A stretch of 64,000 bases of DNA from Limnospira fusiformis SAG 85.79 (lineage in GTDB: Bacteria > Cyanobacteriota > Cyanobacteriia > Cyanobacteriales > Microcoleaceae). The stretch lies in assembly GCF_012516315.1 (NCBI RefSeq), contig NZ_CP051185.1, forward strand, positions 2,903,403-2,967,402, read 5' to 3'. The notes below the pieces were generated by a model that saw only the letters and a list, made by a program, of their open reading frames with translations, did no database searches and had not been told where the DNA came from. The position numbers and the translations under genes are program-made. The stretch's first letter is position 1. Each line of letters begins with the position of its first letter. This document shows positions 51,801 to 60,103 of the stretch, piece by piece.

Positions 51801-52280
51801 CCAACTTCCCAACTTCCCAACTTCCCAACTTCCCAACTTTCCAACTCTCGGACTTCCCAGCTTGGAAACTTTCCAACTCTCGGACTTCCCCCAACTCCCA
51901 CCTCGGACCTGTCAACTCTCGGACTTCCCAACTTCCCAACTTCCCAACTTCCCAGCTTCCCAACTTCCCAACTTTCCAACTTCCCAGCTTTCCAACTTCC
52001 CAGCTTTCCAACTTTGAAACTCTCCAACTCTCAGACCTGTCAACTCTCGGACCTGTCAACTCTCGGACTTACCCCACCTCAGACCTGTCAACTCCCACCT
52101 GTCAACTCTCGGACCTGTCAACTCCCACCCGTCAACTCCCACCCGTCAACTCTCGGACTTCCCCCAACTCCCACCCGTCAACTTGAAGACCTGTCAACTC
52201 TCGGACTTCCCAGCTTTGAAACTCTCCAACTCTCGGACTTCCCACCTGTCAACTCTCCAACTTCCCAACTTCCCCCAGCT
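42860..52280. repeat. 9.4-kb satellite-like array of CAACT-headed modules with higher-order repeats
   Basis: The plus strand consists almost wholly of short modules that begin CAACT: CAACTTCC/CAACTTTC (8 bp), CAACTCTCGGACTTCCC, CAACTCTCGGACCTGT, CAACTCCCACCTCGGACCTGT and CAACTTGAGGACCTGT. Modules are arranged in higher-order repeats: an exact 850-bp period links about 50,030-51,000 with 50,880-51,850, and a 942-bp period links about 46,200 with 47,140. More degenerate stretches lie near 45,450-46,140, 48,000-48,700 and 49,200-49,600. Several plus-strand frames are open at once for hundreds of codons (Ser/Pro/Thr/Leu-rich), which reflects composition and not genes. The minus strand has many GGG runs five bases apart. 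Confidence 0.92.
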
Positions 52281-52284
52281 CCCC

Positions 52285-52313
52285 TTGACATCCACCGCCA
52301 CATCTGCTATCAT
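52285..52313 (+). promoter_or_regulatory. Sigma70-like promoter, right-hand copy 1
   Basis: TTGACA, 17 bp, TATCAT. It is followed by an ATG and a ten-codon start that ends early, so this copy looks truncated. It lies immediately after the last satellite module. Confidence 0.55.
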
Positions 52314-52389
52314 TTAAGCATGGGGTAAACATGGCTATACACTTGATTATTTATTCAACACTCTGATCGCCACCTCTCCCCGAATCCCC

Positions 52390-52418
52390 TTGACATCCAC
52401 CGCCACATCTGCTATGAT
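52390..52418 (+). promoter_or_regulatory. Sigma70-like promoter, right-hand copy 2
   Basis: TTGACA, 17 bp, TATGAT, 105 bp after copy 1. The following ATG frame runs 32 codons into copy 3. Confidence 0.6.
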
Positions 52419-52501
52419 TTAACCGTGGGGTAAACATGGCTATACGCTTGATTATTTATTCAACGGTTCAGAAAGCGATCGCCACCTCTCCCCGAATCCC
52501 C

Positions 52502-52530
52502 TTGACATCCACCGCCACATCTGCTATGAT
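52502..52530 (+). promoter_or_regulatory. Sigma70-like promoter, right-hand copy 3
   Basis: TTGACA (52502-52507), 17 bp, TATGAT (52525-52530), 112 bp after copy 2. It would start transcription about 11 nt before the mini-ORF at 52548 and could also read into psbI. Confidence 0.6.
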
Positions 52531-52547
52531 TTAACCGTGGGGGAAAC

Positions 52548-52670
52548 ATGGCTGTACGCTTGATTATTTATTCAACACTGGTTCAGAAAGCGATCGCCCC
52601 AGAAAGCCATAAAATCCTTAAACCAAAGCCCAAATTAAGATATGATGGGAAAACAGTGCAAATTGCATAA
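52548..52670 (+). CDS. Possible 40-residue mini-protein of the promoter repeat unit
   Basis: ATG 52548 lies 18 bp after a strong promoter, with GGGGG upstream. The peptide starts [10 protein letters not shown] and ends [12 protein letters not shown]. Its first ten codons are conserved with minor changes in three other copies of the unit (42823 and two upstream copies at about 52330-52470), which are cut short or run into satellite. It may be a real small gene of which the others are partial duplicates, or only a leader. psbI starts 38 bp downstream. Confidence 0.35.
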   Translation: MAVRLIIYSTLVQKAIAPESHKILKPKPKLRYDGKTVQIA

Positions 52671-52708
52671 CCCAATCAAAAACAGATTCCCCAGGGAGTA
52701 ATAAAACA

Positions 52709-52825
52709 ATGGTAACTCTGAAAATCATCGTTAACATCGTTGTCCTCTTCTTCGTAGGCTTATTTATCTTTGGATTCTTATCCAATGACCCCTCACGAAA
52801 CCCCAAGCGTCGGGACTTAGAGTAA
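52709..52825 (+). CDS. psbI: Photosystem II reaction centre protein I
   Basis: 38 residues from ATG 52709, too short for ordinary gene finding. [17 protein letters not shown] is a single membrane helix, and [21 protein letters not shown] is the highly conserved stromal end of PsbI. GGGAG lies 10 nt upstream of the ATG. PsbI sits beside the D1 protein in photosystem II and assists assembly and stability. A TATGAT at 52641-52646 is a possible own -10 box with a weak -35; otherwise the unit promoters upstream may serve it. Confidence 0.95.
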   Translation: MVTLKIIVNIVVLFFVGLFIFGFLSNDPSRNPKRRDLE

Positions 52826-53160
52826 TCCGGCGGAATTCCCAAGCCAAAACCTGATCTAGGGGGGTAAATGGGGTGATCAGTTATCATGTATAACCCATAA
52901 CTCCATTTACCCCAGTATCACCGATTTGGGATAAGTTTTACTAGCCATAATATGTGGTTAATTGTTATCTAAAAAACTGCCTATAATTACCCTATAGATT
53001 GGCATCTTTCCCTAACTAAACTGCCAATATAACTCGCTAAAATCCGCTATGATTAACTCCTTTTAATTAGCTAGGGAGAAGTTAATAACTATGCGATCGC
53101 ACCTACTCCGATATATGATTTAAAAGGCAGATTCTATCAAGGTATAAGCCCATATATCAG
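52826..53160. other. Intergenic region before the broken TetR gene
   Basis: 335 bp, AT-rich. No intact gene. The last 20-40 bases (RQIL-like codons in GGCAGATTCTATCAAGG) may be the decayed first helix of the TetR regulator. Confidence 0.4.
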
Positions 53161-53664
53161 ATGGATAGAGTCGCCCAAGCAGCCGGGGTGTCCAAACCAA
53201 CCCTATATATAGTCATTTTTCCGACAAAGATGGGTTGTTTACCGCCCTAGTCAAAAGGATAGCCCCGGAAAAACTCCGAGAGGTCGCCTCCCCTATCAGG
53301 GAAACCAGAGTTAGTCTTACGAGACTTAGCCAAGGGAATACTAATGGAAAATATAAGCGATCGCGAATATCTTAGCTTGCTCCGGTTAATAGTCTCCGAG
53401 TCAGGAAAACGCCCAGACCTAGCCCAAGTATTTTTAACAACCCTAGTCAAGCCCGCCATAGAAACCCTGAAAGAGTATTTAAAAACCTGTCAAGAATTGA
53501 CTATTACCGACCCGGAAGCCACAGCCCGAATCTTCGTAGGCTCCCTGATTCATTATATGGTAGTCCAAGAGATTTTGCCAAGCCAAGATTCCCTACCCAT
53601 GACAGCCGATCGCCTAATCGATAATTTAGTAGAATTAATTATCCATCAAAAAGCCCTACCATAA
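53161..53664 (+). pseudogene. TetR/AcrR-family regulator broken by two small insertions
   Basis: The helix-turn-helix MDRVAQAAGVSKPTLY is read from 53161, then the frame breaks at CTATATATAG, where an extra TA pair shifts it. The next frame gives YSHFSDKDGLFTALVKRIAPEKLREVAS. A second break, apparently one extra C in a CCCC run, restores the first frame, giving LSGKPELVLRDLAKGILMENIS and the ligand-binding domain to 53664. As written it cannot make a full protein; only the C-terminal 106 residues form an open frame from ATG 53344. The first helix is also incomplete. It lies 22 bp upstream of the hydrolase gene, which it probably once controlled. Sequencing errors could produce the same picture. 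Confidence 0.75.
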
Positions 53665-53686
53665 AGAATCATCATCCCATCAAATC

Positions 53687-54715
53687 ATGTCGTCATCTCC
53701 CAGTTATCGCCCCCCATTTTTCCTTAAAAACGGGTTAATAATGACCCTTTATACAGCCCTGCAAATTAGCAAAACCTGGCAAAATCACACCCACGAACCC
53801 GCCCCCCCCTATCAACAAAAAATATTCACCGGGGCGGGGGGTGTCCCCATCTTTGGTATTTATGCAATTCCCCCCAACCCCCAAGGCACAATAATTGGCA
53901 CTTATGGCATTGTAGGAGACTTAGAAAATCAGTGGTTTTTAAAAATACTAGGTCGCAAAGCCTTTGCCCATGGTTATGCGGTAGTATTATTCGACTGGCG
54001 CGCCCACGGTCAAACGGGTAAACTCTCCCCCACACTGCAATCTGACGGCTTATATGAAGGACAAGACTTTGTAGAAATTGCTAACCAGTCACTCGCCCTA
54101 GGCTGTCCAGCCCCCATAAGTTTATTAGGTTTTTCCTTGGGGGGACAATTAGCCTTGTGGGGGTTAAAAGCCGCCCAAAGTTCCAGCAATTTAGACATAG
54201 CTGGTGCGGCTGTAGTTTGCCCTAGTTTAGACTCCAATAGATCCCTAGCCTATTTAGAAAATCATCCGGTCGGGAAGTATTTAGAAAAAGCCATTACCCG
54301 CCAACTGCAAATACTCGCCCATCAACTAAATCCAAACCACCCCAATATCTTCAATCCAGAAGCGATCGCCAGAGTCAATTCAATTCGTAGTTTTGACCAC
54401 GAATTAGTAATTGAAAAACTAGGATTTGCCACAGTAGAAGACTATTTTACCGCCACCAGTGGCTTGCAGATTTTACCGCAATTATACAAACCCACCCTAA
54501 TTTTATATGCCGAAGATGACCCTCTATTCGACCCCAGTATTATCCCCGATTTAAAAGCGTTAGCGAGACAGAATAAAGCCATTGACCTATGGCTAACCCC
54601 ATCAGGAGGGCACGTCTGCCATATTAGCAGTAAATCCTGTCAAAAACAATGGGGCGATCGTGACCCTTGGTGGGCATGGAATCGCATTTTAAACTGGTTT
54701 GGAAGCCGGCGATGA
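53687..54715 (+). CDS. Alpha/beta-fold hydrolase
   Basis: 342 residues from ATG 53687, with a second in-frame ATG at 53741. The nucleophile elbow is GFSLGG (about residue 150), the acid is probably in YAEDDPLFDP (about 275) and the His in SGGHVCH (about 305), a complete Ser-Asp-His triad. It is probably a cytosolic esterase or lipase-like enzyme (YheT-type resemblance), substrate unknown. It sits directly behind the broken TetR gene, a common regulator-hydrolase pairing. Confidence 0.88.
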   Translation: MSSSPSYRPPFFLKNGLIMTLYTALQISKTWQNHTHEPAPPYQQKIFTGAGGVPIFGIYAIPPNPQGTIIGTYGIVGDLENQWFLKILGRKAFAHGYAVVLFDWRAHGQTGKLSPTLQSDGLYEGQDFVEIANQSLALGCPAPISLLGFSLGGQLALWGLKAAQSSSNLDIAGAAVVCPSLDSNRSLAYLENHPVGKYLEKAITRQLQILAHQLNPNHPNIFNPEAIARVNSIRSFDHELVIEKLGFATVEDYFTATSGLQILPQLYKPTLILYAEDDPLFDPSIIPDLKALARQNKAIDLWLTPSGGHVCHISSKSCQKQWGDRDPWWAWNRILNWFGSRR

Positions 54716-54869
54716 TTATGCACCCATAGCCAGGCGGCGTGATTATTGTAACCGTCAAATCACAATCATCTTAGGGTGCGTCGCCTTCTCGCCGCCGCCA
54801 GTCAAACCAGACTTGGCGAGGGGTTATCAAGACTCTGGTAGAATAGAGGATGGACTGGAGAACTAGCCC

Positions 54870-56933
54870 CTAGGGATGGCGACCCACGCGAGACCAACCC
54901 ATTGGCCACACCTTAATACTATTATCAAAACTGCCACTAACTAAAGTTGGCTGAACCGGGTTAAAAACCACATTCACCCAGTGTTGATGACCTTTAATCG
55001 TCCCCGTTAAGCCCCCTGGCCTGATTTGCCATAACTTAACAGTACCGTCAAAATCCCCACTAGCCAGAGTTTGACCATCAGGACTAAAAGACAGAGATTG
55101 AATTTTCTCATCATGACCGGTCAAAGTTTGCAGGGGGAGACTGGTAAAATATTCCAACTCCAGGCGATTTAAGTCCCAGAGGCGGACAGTCCGATCCCAA
55201 CTTCCCGTAGCCAGAGTTTGACCATCAGGACTAACAGCCAAAGACCAGATAGCTTGAGGATGAGCCGCTAAACTCCGCCGCAATTCACCAGTTTCCCGAT
55301 CCCATAATTCCAGCAAACCATTACTGCTACCACTGATTAACATTTGACCATTAGCACTAAAAGCGATCGCCTGTATCTGTTCCTCGTAACCCCGTAAAGT
55401 TCTTTCCTCAAAGCCGGTGTCAACATTCCACAAGCGAATCGACCCATCACCTCCCGCACTAGCCAAACTAGCACCATCAGGACTAAAAGCCAAAGCATGA
55501 ACCCAACCCCGATGACCAGGTAACACCCGCACCAGACGACTATTCCACAAGTCCCAAATCCGAATAGTGCCATCACCCCCAGCACTAGCCAAAAATCGAC
55601 CTTCAGGAGCGATCGCTATTGTACCAACCGGTTGGTTATGACCAGATAAAGTATTAACTACAGTCCCCGTATCAATATCCACCAAGTTAATCGAGCCATC
55701 AGTCTGACCACTAGCTACCAATTGACCATCGGGAGTAATAGCGATCGACCAAATCGGCCCATCACCCGATCGCAAGGTCCGCACCCCAGAAGATTGTCTG
55801 TTCTGATAACGGCGGCGATAATTATCAGGTCTGTTTCTGTTATAGTTAGGGCGAACCTCCGGCATTCTTCTCACCGGAATTTCTGGGCTTCTGGGGGTTT
55901 CGGGAACCGGAGTCGGCAATCGCGAAGCCAAAATTAGAGACAGTATTGTGAGCGCAATTCCACCCCAAGCCGTCATAATCCACTGCTGGTCAGAACTTTC
56001 CGCCAACGCCCCAGCCGTCGGTCCTCCTTTCAAAGAAGCGATCGCCTCCGATGCTGACTGATAACGACGGGCCGGATTTCGCTCTACCAACCTATCTAAA
56101 ATCCTGCCTAATCGACGGCTAACAGGGCGTTTAAGGTAGTCTCGCCACACCCAAGTATTTGATTTGACATCAAACAACTCAAAAGGCGAAACATCTGTCA
56201 TTAAGTGCAGACAAGTCACCCCCAAACTGTACAGATCATTTCTCCCATCAAAATGTCCTTGAGTTTGTTCTGGGGCCACATATTCCGCCGCTCCCATCAT
56301 CCGTTCACCAGGGTATTGTTCAACTTCCACCAGAGGAATAGCCGACCCAAAATCCACCAGAGACAAACGATTACCCCCATAACCATTATATTGAGGGGAA
56401 CGGACAATATTCTCCGGCTTAATATCCCCATGAACAATACCATTTTCATGGACAACCTCTAGCACCGGAAGTACAGACGTAAGTAGATCCCAAATCTGGA
56501 TTTCTCCAAATACCCCATCACTAGCCAACTCATCAGCCAAATTGCGTCCGCGAATATACTCATGAACAAAATACTTAGATCCATCCTCTTCAAAACTCGC
56601 CCAAAGTTCTGGAATCAAAGTATTCTGACCAATTCTCTCCAACTCCCGCGCACGCAACCTCAAATCCACTTCTATATGCTTATAGCAATCGATTTCACCA
56701 GTTCCAGAATCAACATTTTCTGGCGAACCCATAAATTGCTTAATCGTACACTGAGGCTTAGACGGCTTATCCTCATCGACAGCCAAAAAAGTCCGACTGT
56801 TAGCACTTTCTCCTAAAATCCTCACGATCCGGTAGCGGTCTTTCAGGCGCAAACTAGCTCCACAACTCTTACAAGTCTTTTGACCAGGAGAATTCTGCGG
56901 GTGCTGACACTGGGGATTTATGCAGTAACTCAT
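54870..56933 (-). CDS. Ser/Thr protein kinase with zinc ribbon and WD40 propeller
   Basis: 687 residues from ATG 56933, chosen because cyanobacterial relatives begin MSYCINPxC; an upstream ATG at 56981 would add 16 residues. The N-terminal zinc ribbon has CINPQC and CKSCG. The kinase domain (about 35-300) has the ATP lysine in CTIKQF, HGDIKPEN in the catalytic loop (Gly replaces the usual Arg, so it is a non-RD kinase) and LVDFGSA. A membrane helix follows (WGGIALTILSLILASRLP, about 325-343), then a Pro/Arg linker and seven WD40 repeats with GHxx...SPDGxxLASGxxDGTVKLW patterns. The propeller would lie across the membrane from the kinase and may bind a partner or ligand. Confidence 0.92.
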   Translation of the reverse strand: MSYCINPQCQHPQNSPGQKTCKSCGASLRLKDRYRIVRILGESANSRTFLAVDEDKPSKPQCTIKQFMGSPENVDSGTGEIDCYKHIEVDLRLRARELERIGQNTLIPELWASFEEDGSKYFVHEYIRGRNLADELASDGVFGEIQIWDLLTSVLPVLEVVHENGIVHGDIKPENIVRSPQYNGYGGNRLSLVDFGSAIPLVEVEQYPGERMMGAAEYVAPEQTQGHFDGRNDLYSLGVTCLHLMTDVSPFELFDVKSNTWVWRDYLKRPVSRRLGRILDRLVERNPARRYQSASEAIASLKGGPTAGALAESSDQQWIMTAWGGIALTILSLILASRLPTPVPETPRSPEIPVRRMPEVRPNYNRNRPDNYRRRYQNRQSSGVRTLRSGDGPIWSIAITPDGQLVASGQTDGSINLVDIDTGTVVNTLSGHNQPVGTIAIAPEGRFLASAGGDGTIRIWDLWNSRLVRVLPGHRGWVHALAFSPDGASLASAGGDGSIRLWNVDTGFEERTLRGYEEQIQAIAFSANGQMLISGSSNGLLELWDRETGELRRSLAAHPQAIWSLAVSPDGQTLATGSWDRTVRLWDLNRLELEYFTSLPLQTLTGHDEKIQSLSFSPDGQTLASGDFDGTVKLWQIRPGGLTGTIKGHQHWVNVVFNPVQPTLVSGSFDNSIKVWPMGWSRVGRHP

Positions 56934-57038
56934 AACCAGGCATTGTTTCGGTGTATTCCAATTATATGATATGCTTTTCACACCTGGGTAGCCACACTAG
57001 CAGAAAAACCATGTAATAAAACGCAACACTCTATATAT

Positions 57039-58010
57039 ATGTCGCTAATTCGCATATCTCCCGACTGGCAACTACCCGAAAAACTGATTACCTCAGAATC
57101 AGCCTTTGTCAACCGCCGTAAATTTATCAAACAAGTAGTCGGAGCCGGACTGGCCGCCTCTATTTTACCCCTACAGGGATGCGATCGCACTTCTGCCACC
57201 TTCCAGACTACCCAAACCCCCTATCCCAACCTAGCCCCAAATCCTAACTTTCTCAATCTCTCATCAGCAACTACCCCCGAAGACCTTGCTACCCGTTATA
57301 ACAACTACTACGAATTTGGCGGGTCTAAATCTATTTGGGAAGCCGCCCAAAACCTCCCTACCGATAACTGGCGAGTAGAAGTCTCAGGACTCGTCAAAAA
57401 TCCCCGCACCTACGATATCGATGATTTACACCAAAAATTCCCCCTCCAAGAAAGAATCTATCGATTTCGCTGTGTCGAAGCCTGGGCGATGGTAGTTCCC
57501 TGGGTCGGTTTTCCCATGCGTCTACTCATGGCCGACGTTGAACCCACCAGCGCCGCCAAATTTGTCCGCTTCACTTCCTTTTATGACCCCAAAATCACCA
57601 AAGGTCCTGGTTTCTGGGCTACTAATTATCCCTGGCCATATACCGAGGGATTAACCATTCAGGAAATGGCTAATGAATTGGCATTTTTTGCCACCGGAAT
57701 TTATGGTAAAACTCTCCCCAAACAAAATGGCGCACCTTTACGCATGGTTCTACCTTGGAAATACGGCTTTAAAGGCGCTAAATCTATTGTCAAAATCGAA
57801 TTTTTAGACCACCAACCTCCCACATTTTGGAATACCTTAGTCCCTAACGAATATGGCTTTGTGGCTAATGTTAACCCTAACAAACCTCATCCCCGTTGGT
57901 CTCAAGCTACCGAACGCATTGTTGGTAATGGTCCGAGTTTCTCCTGGGACACTCAACCCACATTAATTTATAACGGCTATGGAGAATATGTAGCCCATTT
58001 GTACACCTGA
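57039..58010 (+). CDS. msrP: Protein-methionine-sulfoxide reductase catalytic subunit MsrP (YedY)
   Basis: 323 residues. A twin-arginine signal NRRKFIKQ is followed by a hydrophobic stretch and LQGC, so export is by Tat, with possible lipidation at that Cys. The sulfite-oxidase-type molybdopterin domain has the molybdenum ligand Cys in RFRCVEAWAM (about residue 147) and KYGFKGAKSIVKIEF. MsrP repairs oxidised methionines in periplasmic proteins with electrons from the membrane haem protein MsrQ. No msrQ is adjacent. Confidence 0.92.
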   Translation: MSLIRISPDWQLPEKLITSESAFVNRRKFIKQVVGAGLAASILPLQGCDRTSATFQTTQTPYPNLAPNPNFLNLSSATTPEDLATRYNNYYEFGGSKSIWEAAQNLPTDNWRVEVSGLVKNPRTYDIDDLHQKFPLQERIYRFRCVEAWAMVVPWVGFPMRLLMADVEPTSAAKFVRFTSFYDPKITKGPGFWATNYPWPYTEGLTIQEMANELAFFATGIYGKTLPKQNGAPLRMVLPWKYGFKGAKSIVKIEFLDHQPPTFWNTLVPNEYGFVANVNPNKPHPRWSQATERIVGNGPSFSWDTQPTLIYNGYGEYVAHLYT

Positions 58011-58036
58011 AAAGTTCACCAGCCAGCTAACCCACA

Positions 58037-58460
58037 CTGATACATTTACGCGACATTTATCCGGCTATTGCCTGACAATGCGACGATAGCACTATTACCC
58101 GTTAAGGTAACAGAGGCGGTATCCCGCAAAGCTTTTAGAAAGATTCCAAAAGCACCGTTCCAGTCCCTGGGTAGAGTGAACCCACACTCCGGACATCGGA
58201 ACACTTTTGAGCCACCTAGCTGGGAATGCACATGACCACAGTGAGTACAGGTTTTGCTGGTGTATTCTTCCGTCACATCTACAACTGTGGTTCCAGTTAT
58301 TTCCCCTTGATGTCTCAGGGTTAGTTTGAATCGATAATGCGCCCATGTCAGCATGGCTCGGGCAGTCTTGGATTTGATTTTCCGCTTGGCTTTGGCAACC
58401 ATGTTGGAAGTCTCGAAGGTGGGCAAAAAAATTAGGCTGTAGTTGTGAGTCAAGTAGTGA
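58037..58460. repeat. Left arm of a ~400-bp inverted repeat (tnpB tail)
   Basis: Begins CTGATACATTTACGCGAC at 58037 and covers the last third of tnpB on the minus strand. The reverse complement of 60104-60487 is nearly identical, judged by eye. Both copies end 9-10 bp after the tnpB stop, which probably marks the element end. Confidence 0.8.
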
Positions 58461-59188
58461 GCAATTTGTTTGTGGGCTTCATCAACTAGATTGCGGATTT
58501 TGGTTCTCATTCGTTGAGCCGCTTGCCTCATCCGTCGCCTCCTTGAACGACAGGGTTCCTTGGCGATTCGGCTCATCAAATCATCCAAATGTTGACATAG
58601 CCTAGTAATGCCTCCAATATCCCCGGAGCCCAATTCCAGAAACCGAGAGCCATCAAACCCAGTTATGAAAGTTCGCACACCCGGGTCTAATGCAATCACG
58701 CCAGTAGCGTCAGTTGGGGTAACGGCAACTGGTTCAGGGAAAATCGCCAACCATCGACCTTTGGTAAACACCAACTGAGTCCCTTGCCCGCAAGTTTTAG
58801 GGATGGGTTCGGAAACCATGAAAGTTAATCCTTTCGTTAGTCTTGGATACCAACTCCCTGAAGAGAAATTAGCATCGTTAAACTTGATGGCTTGAGAACT
58901 ATCCCGACAGCTCCTAAACCTGGCGCCAGGACTGGCTGAAAAGGCGAGATAGGCATCAAAGATAGCATTCTGCCGAATGTGGCAGGGTGTTTCTTTGACC
59001 CATTCGGGTAAGTCACTCTGCATCACTTTATTGCGTAACTTTAACTTGCTTAGTCGTTTACCACTCCGGGATAATGCAATTGCTTGGTTATAGCAATACC
59101 GACAAGCGGCCAACCATTTGCGCCAGACTTGATTTAGCTCCGGGCTGGGGTAAATCCGGATCTTCTTTGACCTGAGTTTTGTATTTAC
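58046..59188 (-). CDS. tnpB: TnpB-type RNA-guided nuclease of an IS607-like element
   Basis: About 380 residues from about 59188. The start is uncertain because there is no ATG or GTG near the conserved KLRSKKIRIYPSPEL, and a TTG lies about 20 codons upstream. The frame stays open to 59740, but that extension overlaps tnpA in another frame and is not family sequence. RuvC residues are present: Asp in ALDPGVRTF, Glu in PTFETSNM, Asp in LPRDWNGAF, plus a zinc ribbon CTHCG...CPEC. TnpB proteins are guide-RNA-directed nucleases that help the element persist. It overlaps the 3' end of tnpA by about 100 bp on the same strand. Confidence 0.85.
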   Translation of the reverse strand, partial: VNTKLRSKKIRIYPSPELNQVWRKWLAACRYCYNQAIALSRSGKRLSKLKLRNKVMQSDLPEWVKETPCHIRQNAIFDAYLAFSASPGARFRSCRDSSQAIKFNDANFSSGSWYPRLTKGLTFMVSEPIPKTCGQGTQLVFTKGRWLAIFPEPVAVTPTDATGVIALDPGVRTFITGFDGSRFLELGSGDIGGITRLCQHLDDLMSRIAKEPCRSRRRRMRQAAQRMRTKIRNLVDEAHKQIAHYLTHNYSLIFLPTFETSNMVAKAKRKIKSKTARAMLTWAHYRFKLTLRHQGEITGTTVVDVTEEYTSKTCTHCGHVHSQLGGSKVFRCPECGFTLPRDWNGAFGIFLKALRDTASVTLTGNSAIVALSGNSRINVA

Positions 59189-59736
59189 TCCGTCCGTATA
59201 ATCGGGAACTGAAGCAGTGGAGGATGGCGAGGATGTCCTCAACCATTTCTGGTTCTGGACTGAGACTTGTCTCGTTGAGAACCATGAGTGAGCACCTGTT
59301 TTGCTCACAGAGCCATCGAAACAAGTCAAATCCCCATATTGCCAATCGGTCTTGGTGGGCAACGACAACCATGCCGACATCTCCTGACAAATGATGTCCC
59401 AGTAAGGCCAGCATTTTCTTTCCCTTGAAGTTGAGCCCGCCTCCGATTTCTGAGACGACTTCTGCTTCGGGGTAGAGGTTGGACAGTGCGGCCACCTGTC
59501 GGTTGAGGTCGGACTGCTGGGCGCGGCTACTAACTCTGGCATAGATAACGACTTTGCGTTTGTCACTGCCTGATTTGGCAGCAGTATATCACTCAACGTT
59601 GTATCGTCGTTGCCCAGCGGGGGTTCTGATGGTCTCGATTGAGCCATTGTCGTCCCATCTGCGGAGTGTTCTTTCATGGACTCCAAGGATTTGGGCGGCT
59701 TCCTTGGGTTTGACATATTTGGCAATAGGTTTATCC
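59088..59736 (-). pseudogene. tnpA: IS607-family serine recombinase TnpA with an in-frame stop
   Basis: The N-terminal MerR-like helix-turn-helix reads AKYVKPKEAAQILGVHERTL, then RRWDDNGSIETIRTPAGQRR. TGA (complement of 59589-59591) follows NVE, after which the same frame continues with VVIYARVSSRAQQSDLNRQV, the serine-recombinase catalytic motif (Ser in ARVSS), and ends at 59088. Apart from this single stop the protein seems complete. No ATG is in frame at the start. A -10-like TATAAT lies just upstream on the minus strand (about 59753-59760). Confidence 0.8.
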
Positions 59737-59740
59737 TCAA

Positions 59741-60103
59741 CTCTTCTCGCTTATTATACCGTATTGCCCTAAAATATTAACCTAATTTGAGATTAAATCA
59801 TGCTCCCATTCTGCCATGCTAAGGATAGCAGGTAACGGTTCTCAATAGTCCGAGCCAGTCGTCAGACCCATCTCGATCTCTAGTTCACGCTTGGCGAAAA
59901 TCATAAAAATCAAGGAGCTTAATTTAATCGCAGATTAGTTGAACCAATTAGGGCGATGCGCTACAATACCAAGTATGGGTGCGAGACCTTCGGGTATGAA
60001 ATAGAGCTGAAATGGGCGAAATAACTACCCGGTGAGGACTTCAACCCCTTGGTTGATTGGGTCGCATCCCTGACCATCCCATAACACAGCCTGATTTTTG
60101 GGC
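59741..60103. other. Spacer between the two IS607-type copies, with a possible structured RNA
   Basis: About 360 bp with no coding region supported. The first half shows nothing recognisable. The stretch 59977-60070 has nested complementary segments (separate entry). After about 60085 the sequence becomes tnpB-like. Confidence 0.5.
59977..60070 (+). ncRNA. Candidate structured RNA (three-way junction), unknown
   Basis: Closing stem: GGG-TGCGA (59977-59984) with TCGCA-T-CCC (60062-60070). Inside are CGGGTA (59991-59996) with TACCCG (60026-60031), and the tight hairpin TCAACC-CCTT-GGTTGA (60041-60056). All three stems are perfect apart from one bulge. The palindromes could equally be recognised as DNA, and the strand is a guess. 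It matches no RNA family I recognise. Confidence 0.3.

Noticed and set aside
54716..54869. Possible tRNA or riboswitch in the convergent spacer
   Set aside because: Only weak short complementary words are present; no tRNA cloverleaf signature was found here or elsewhere in the window.
59189..59740. N-terminal extension of the tnpB frame to an ATG at 59740
   Set aside because: This stretch encodes the IS607 recombinase in another frame, and its translation in the tnpB frame has no TnpB similarity.
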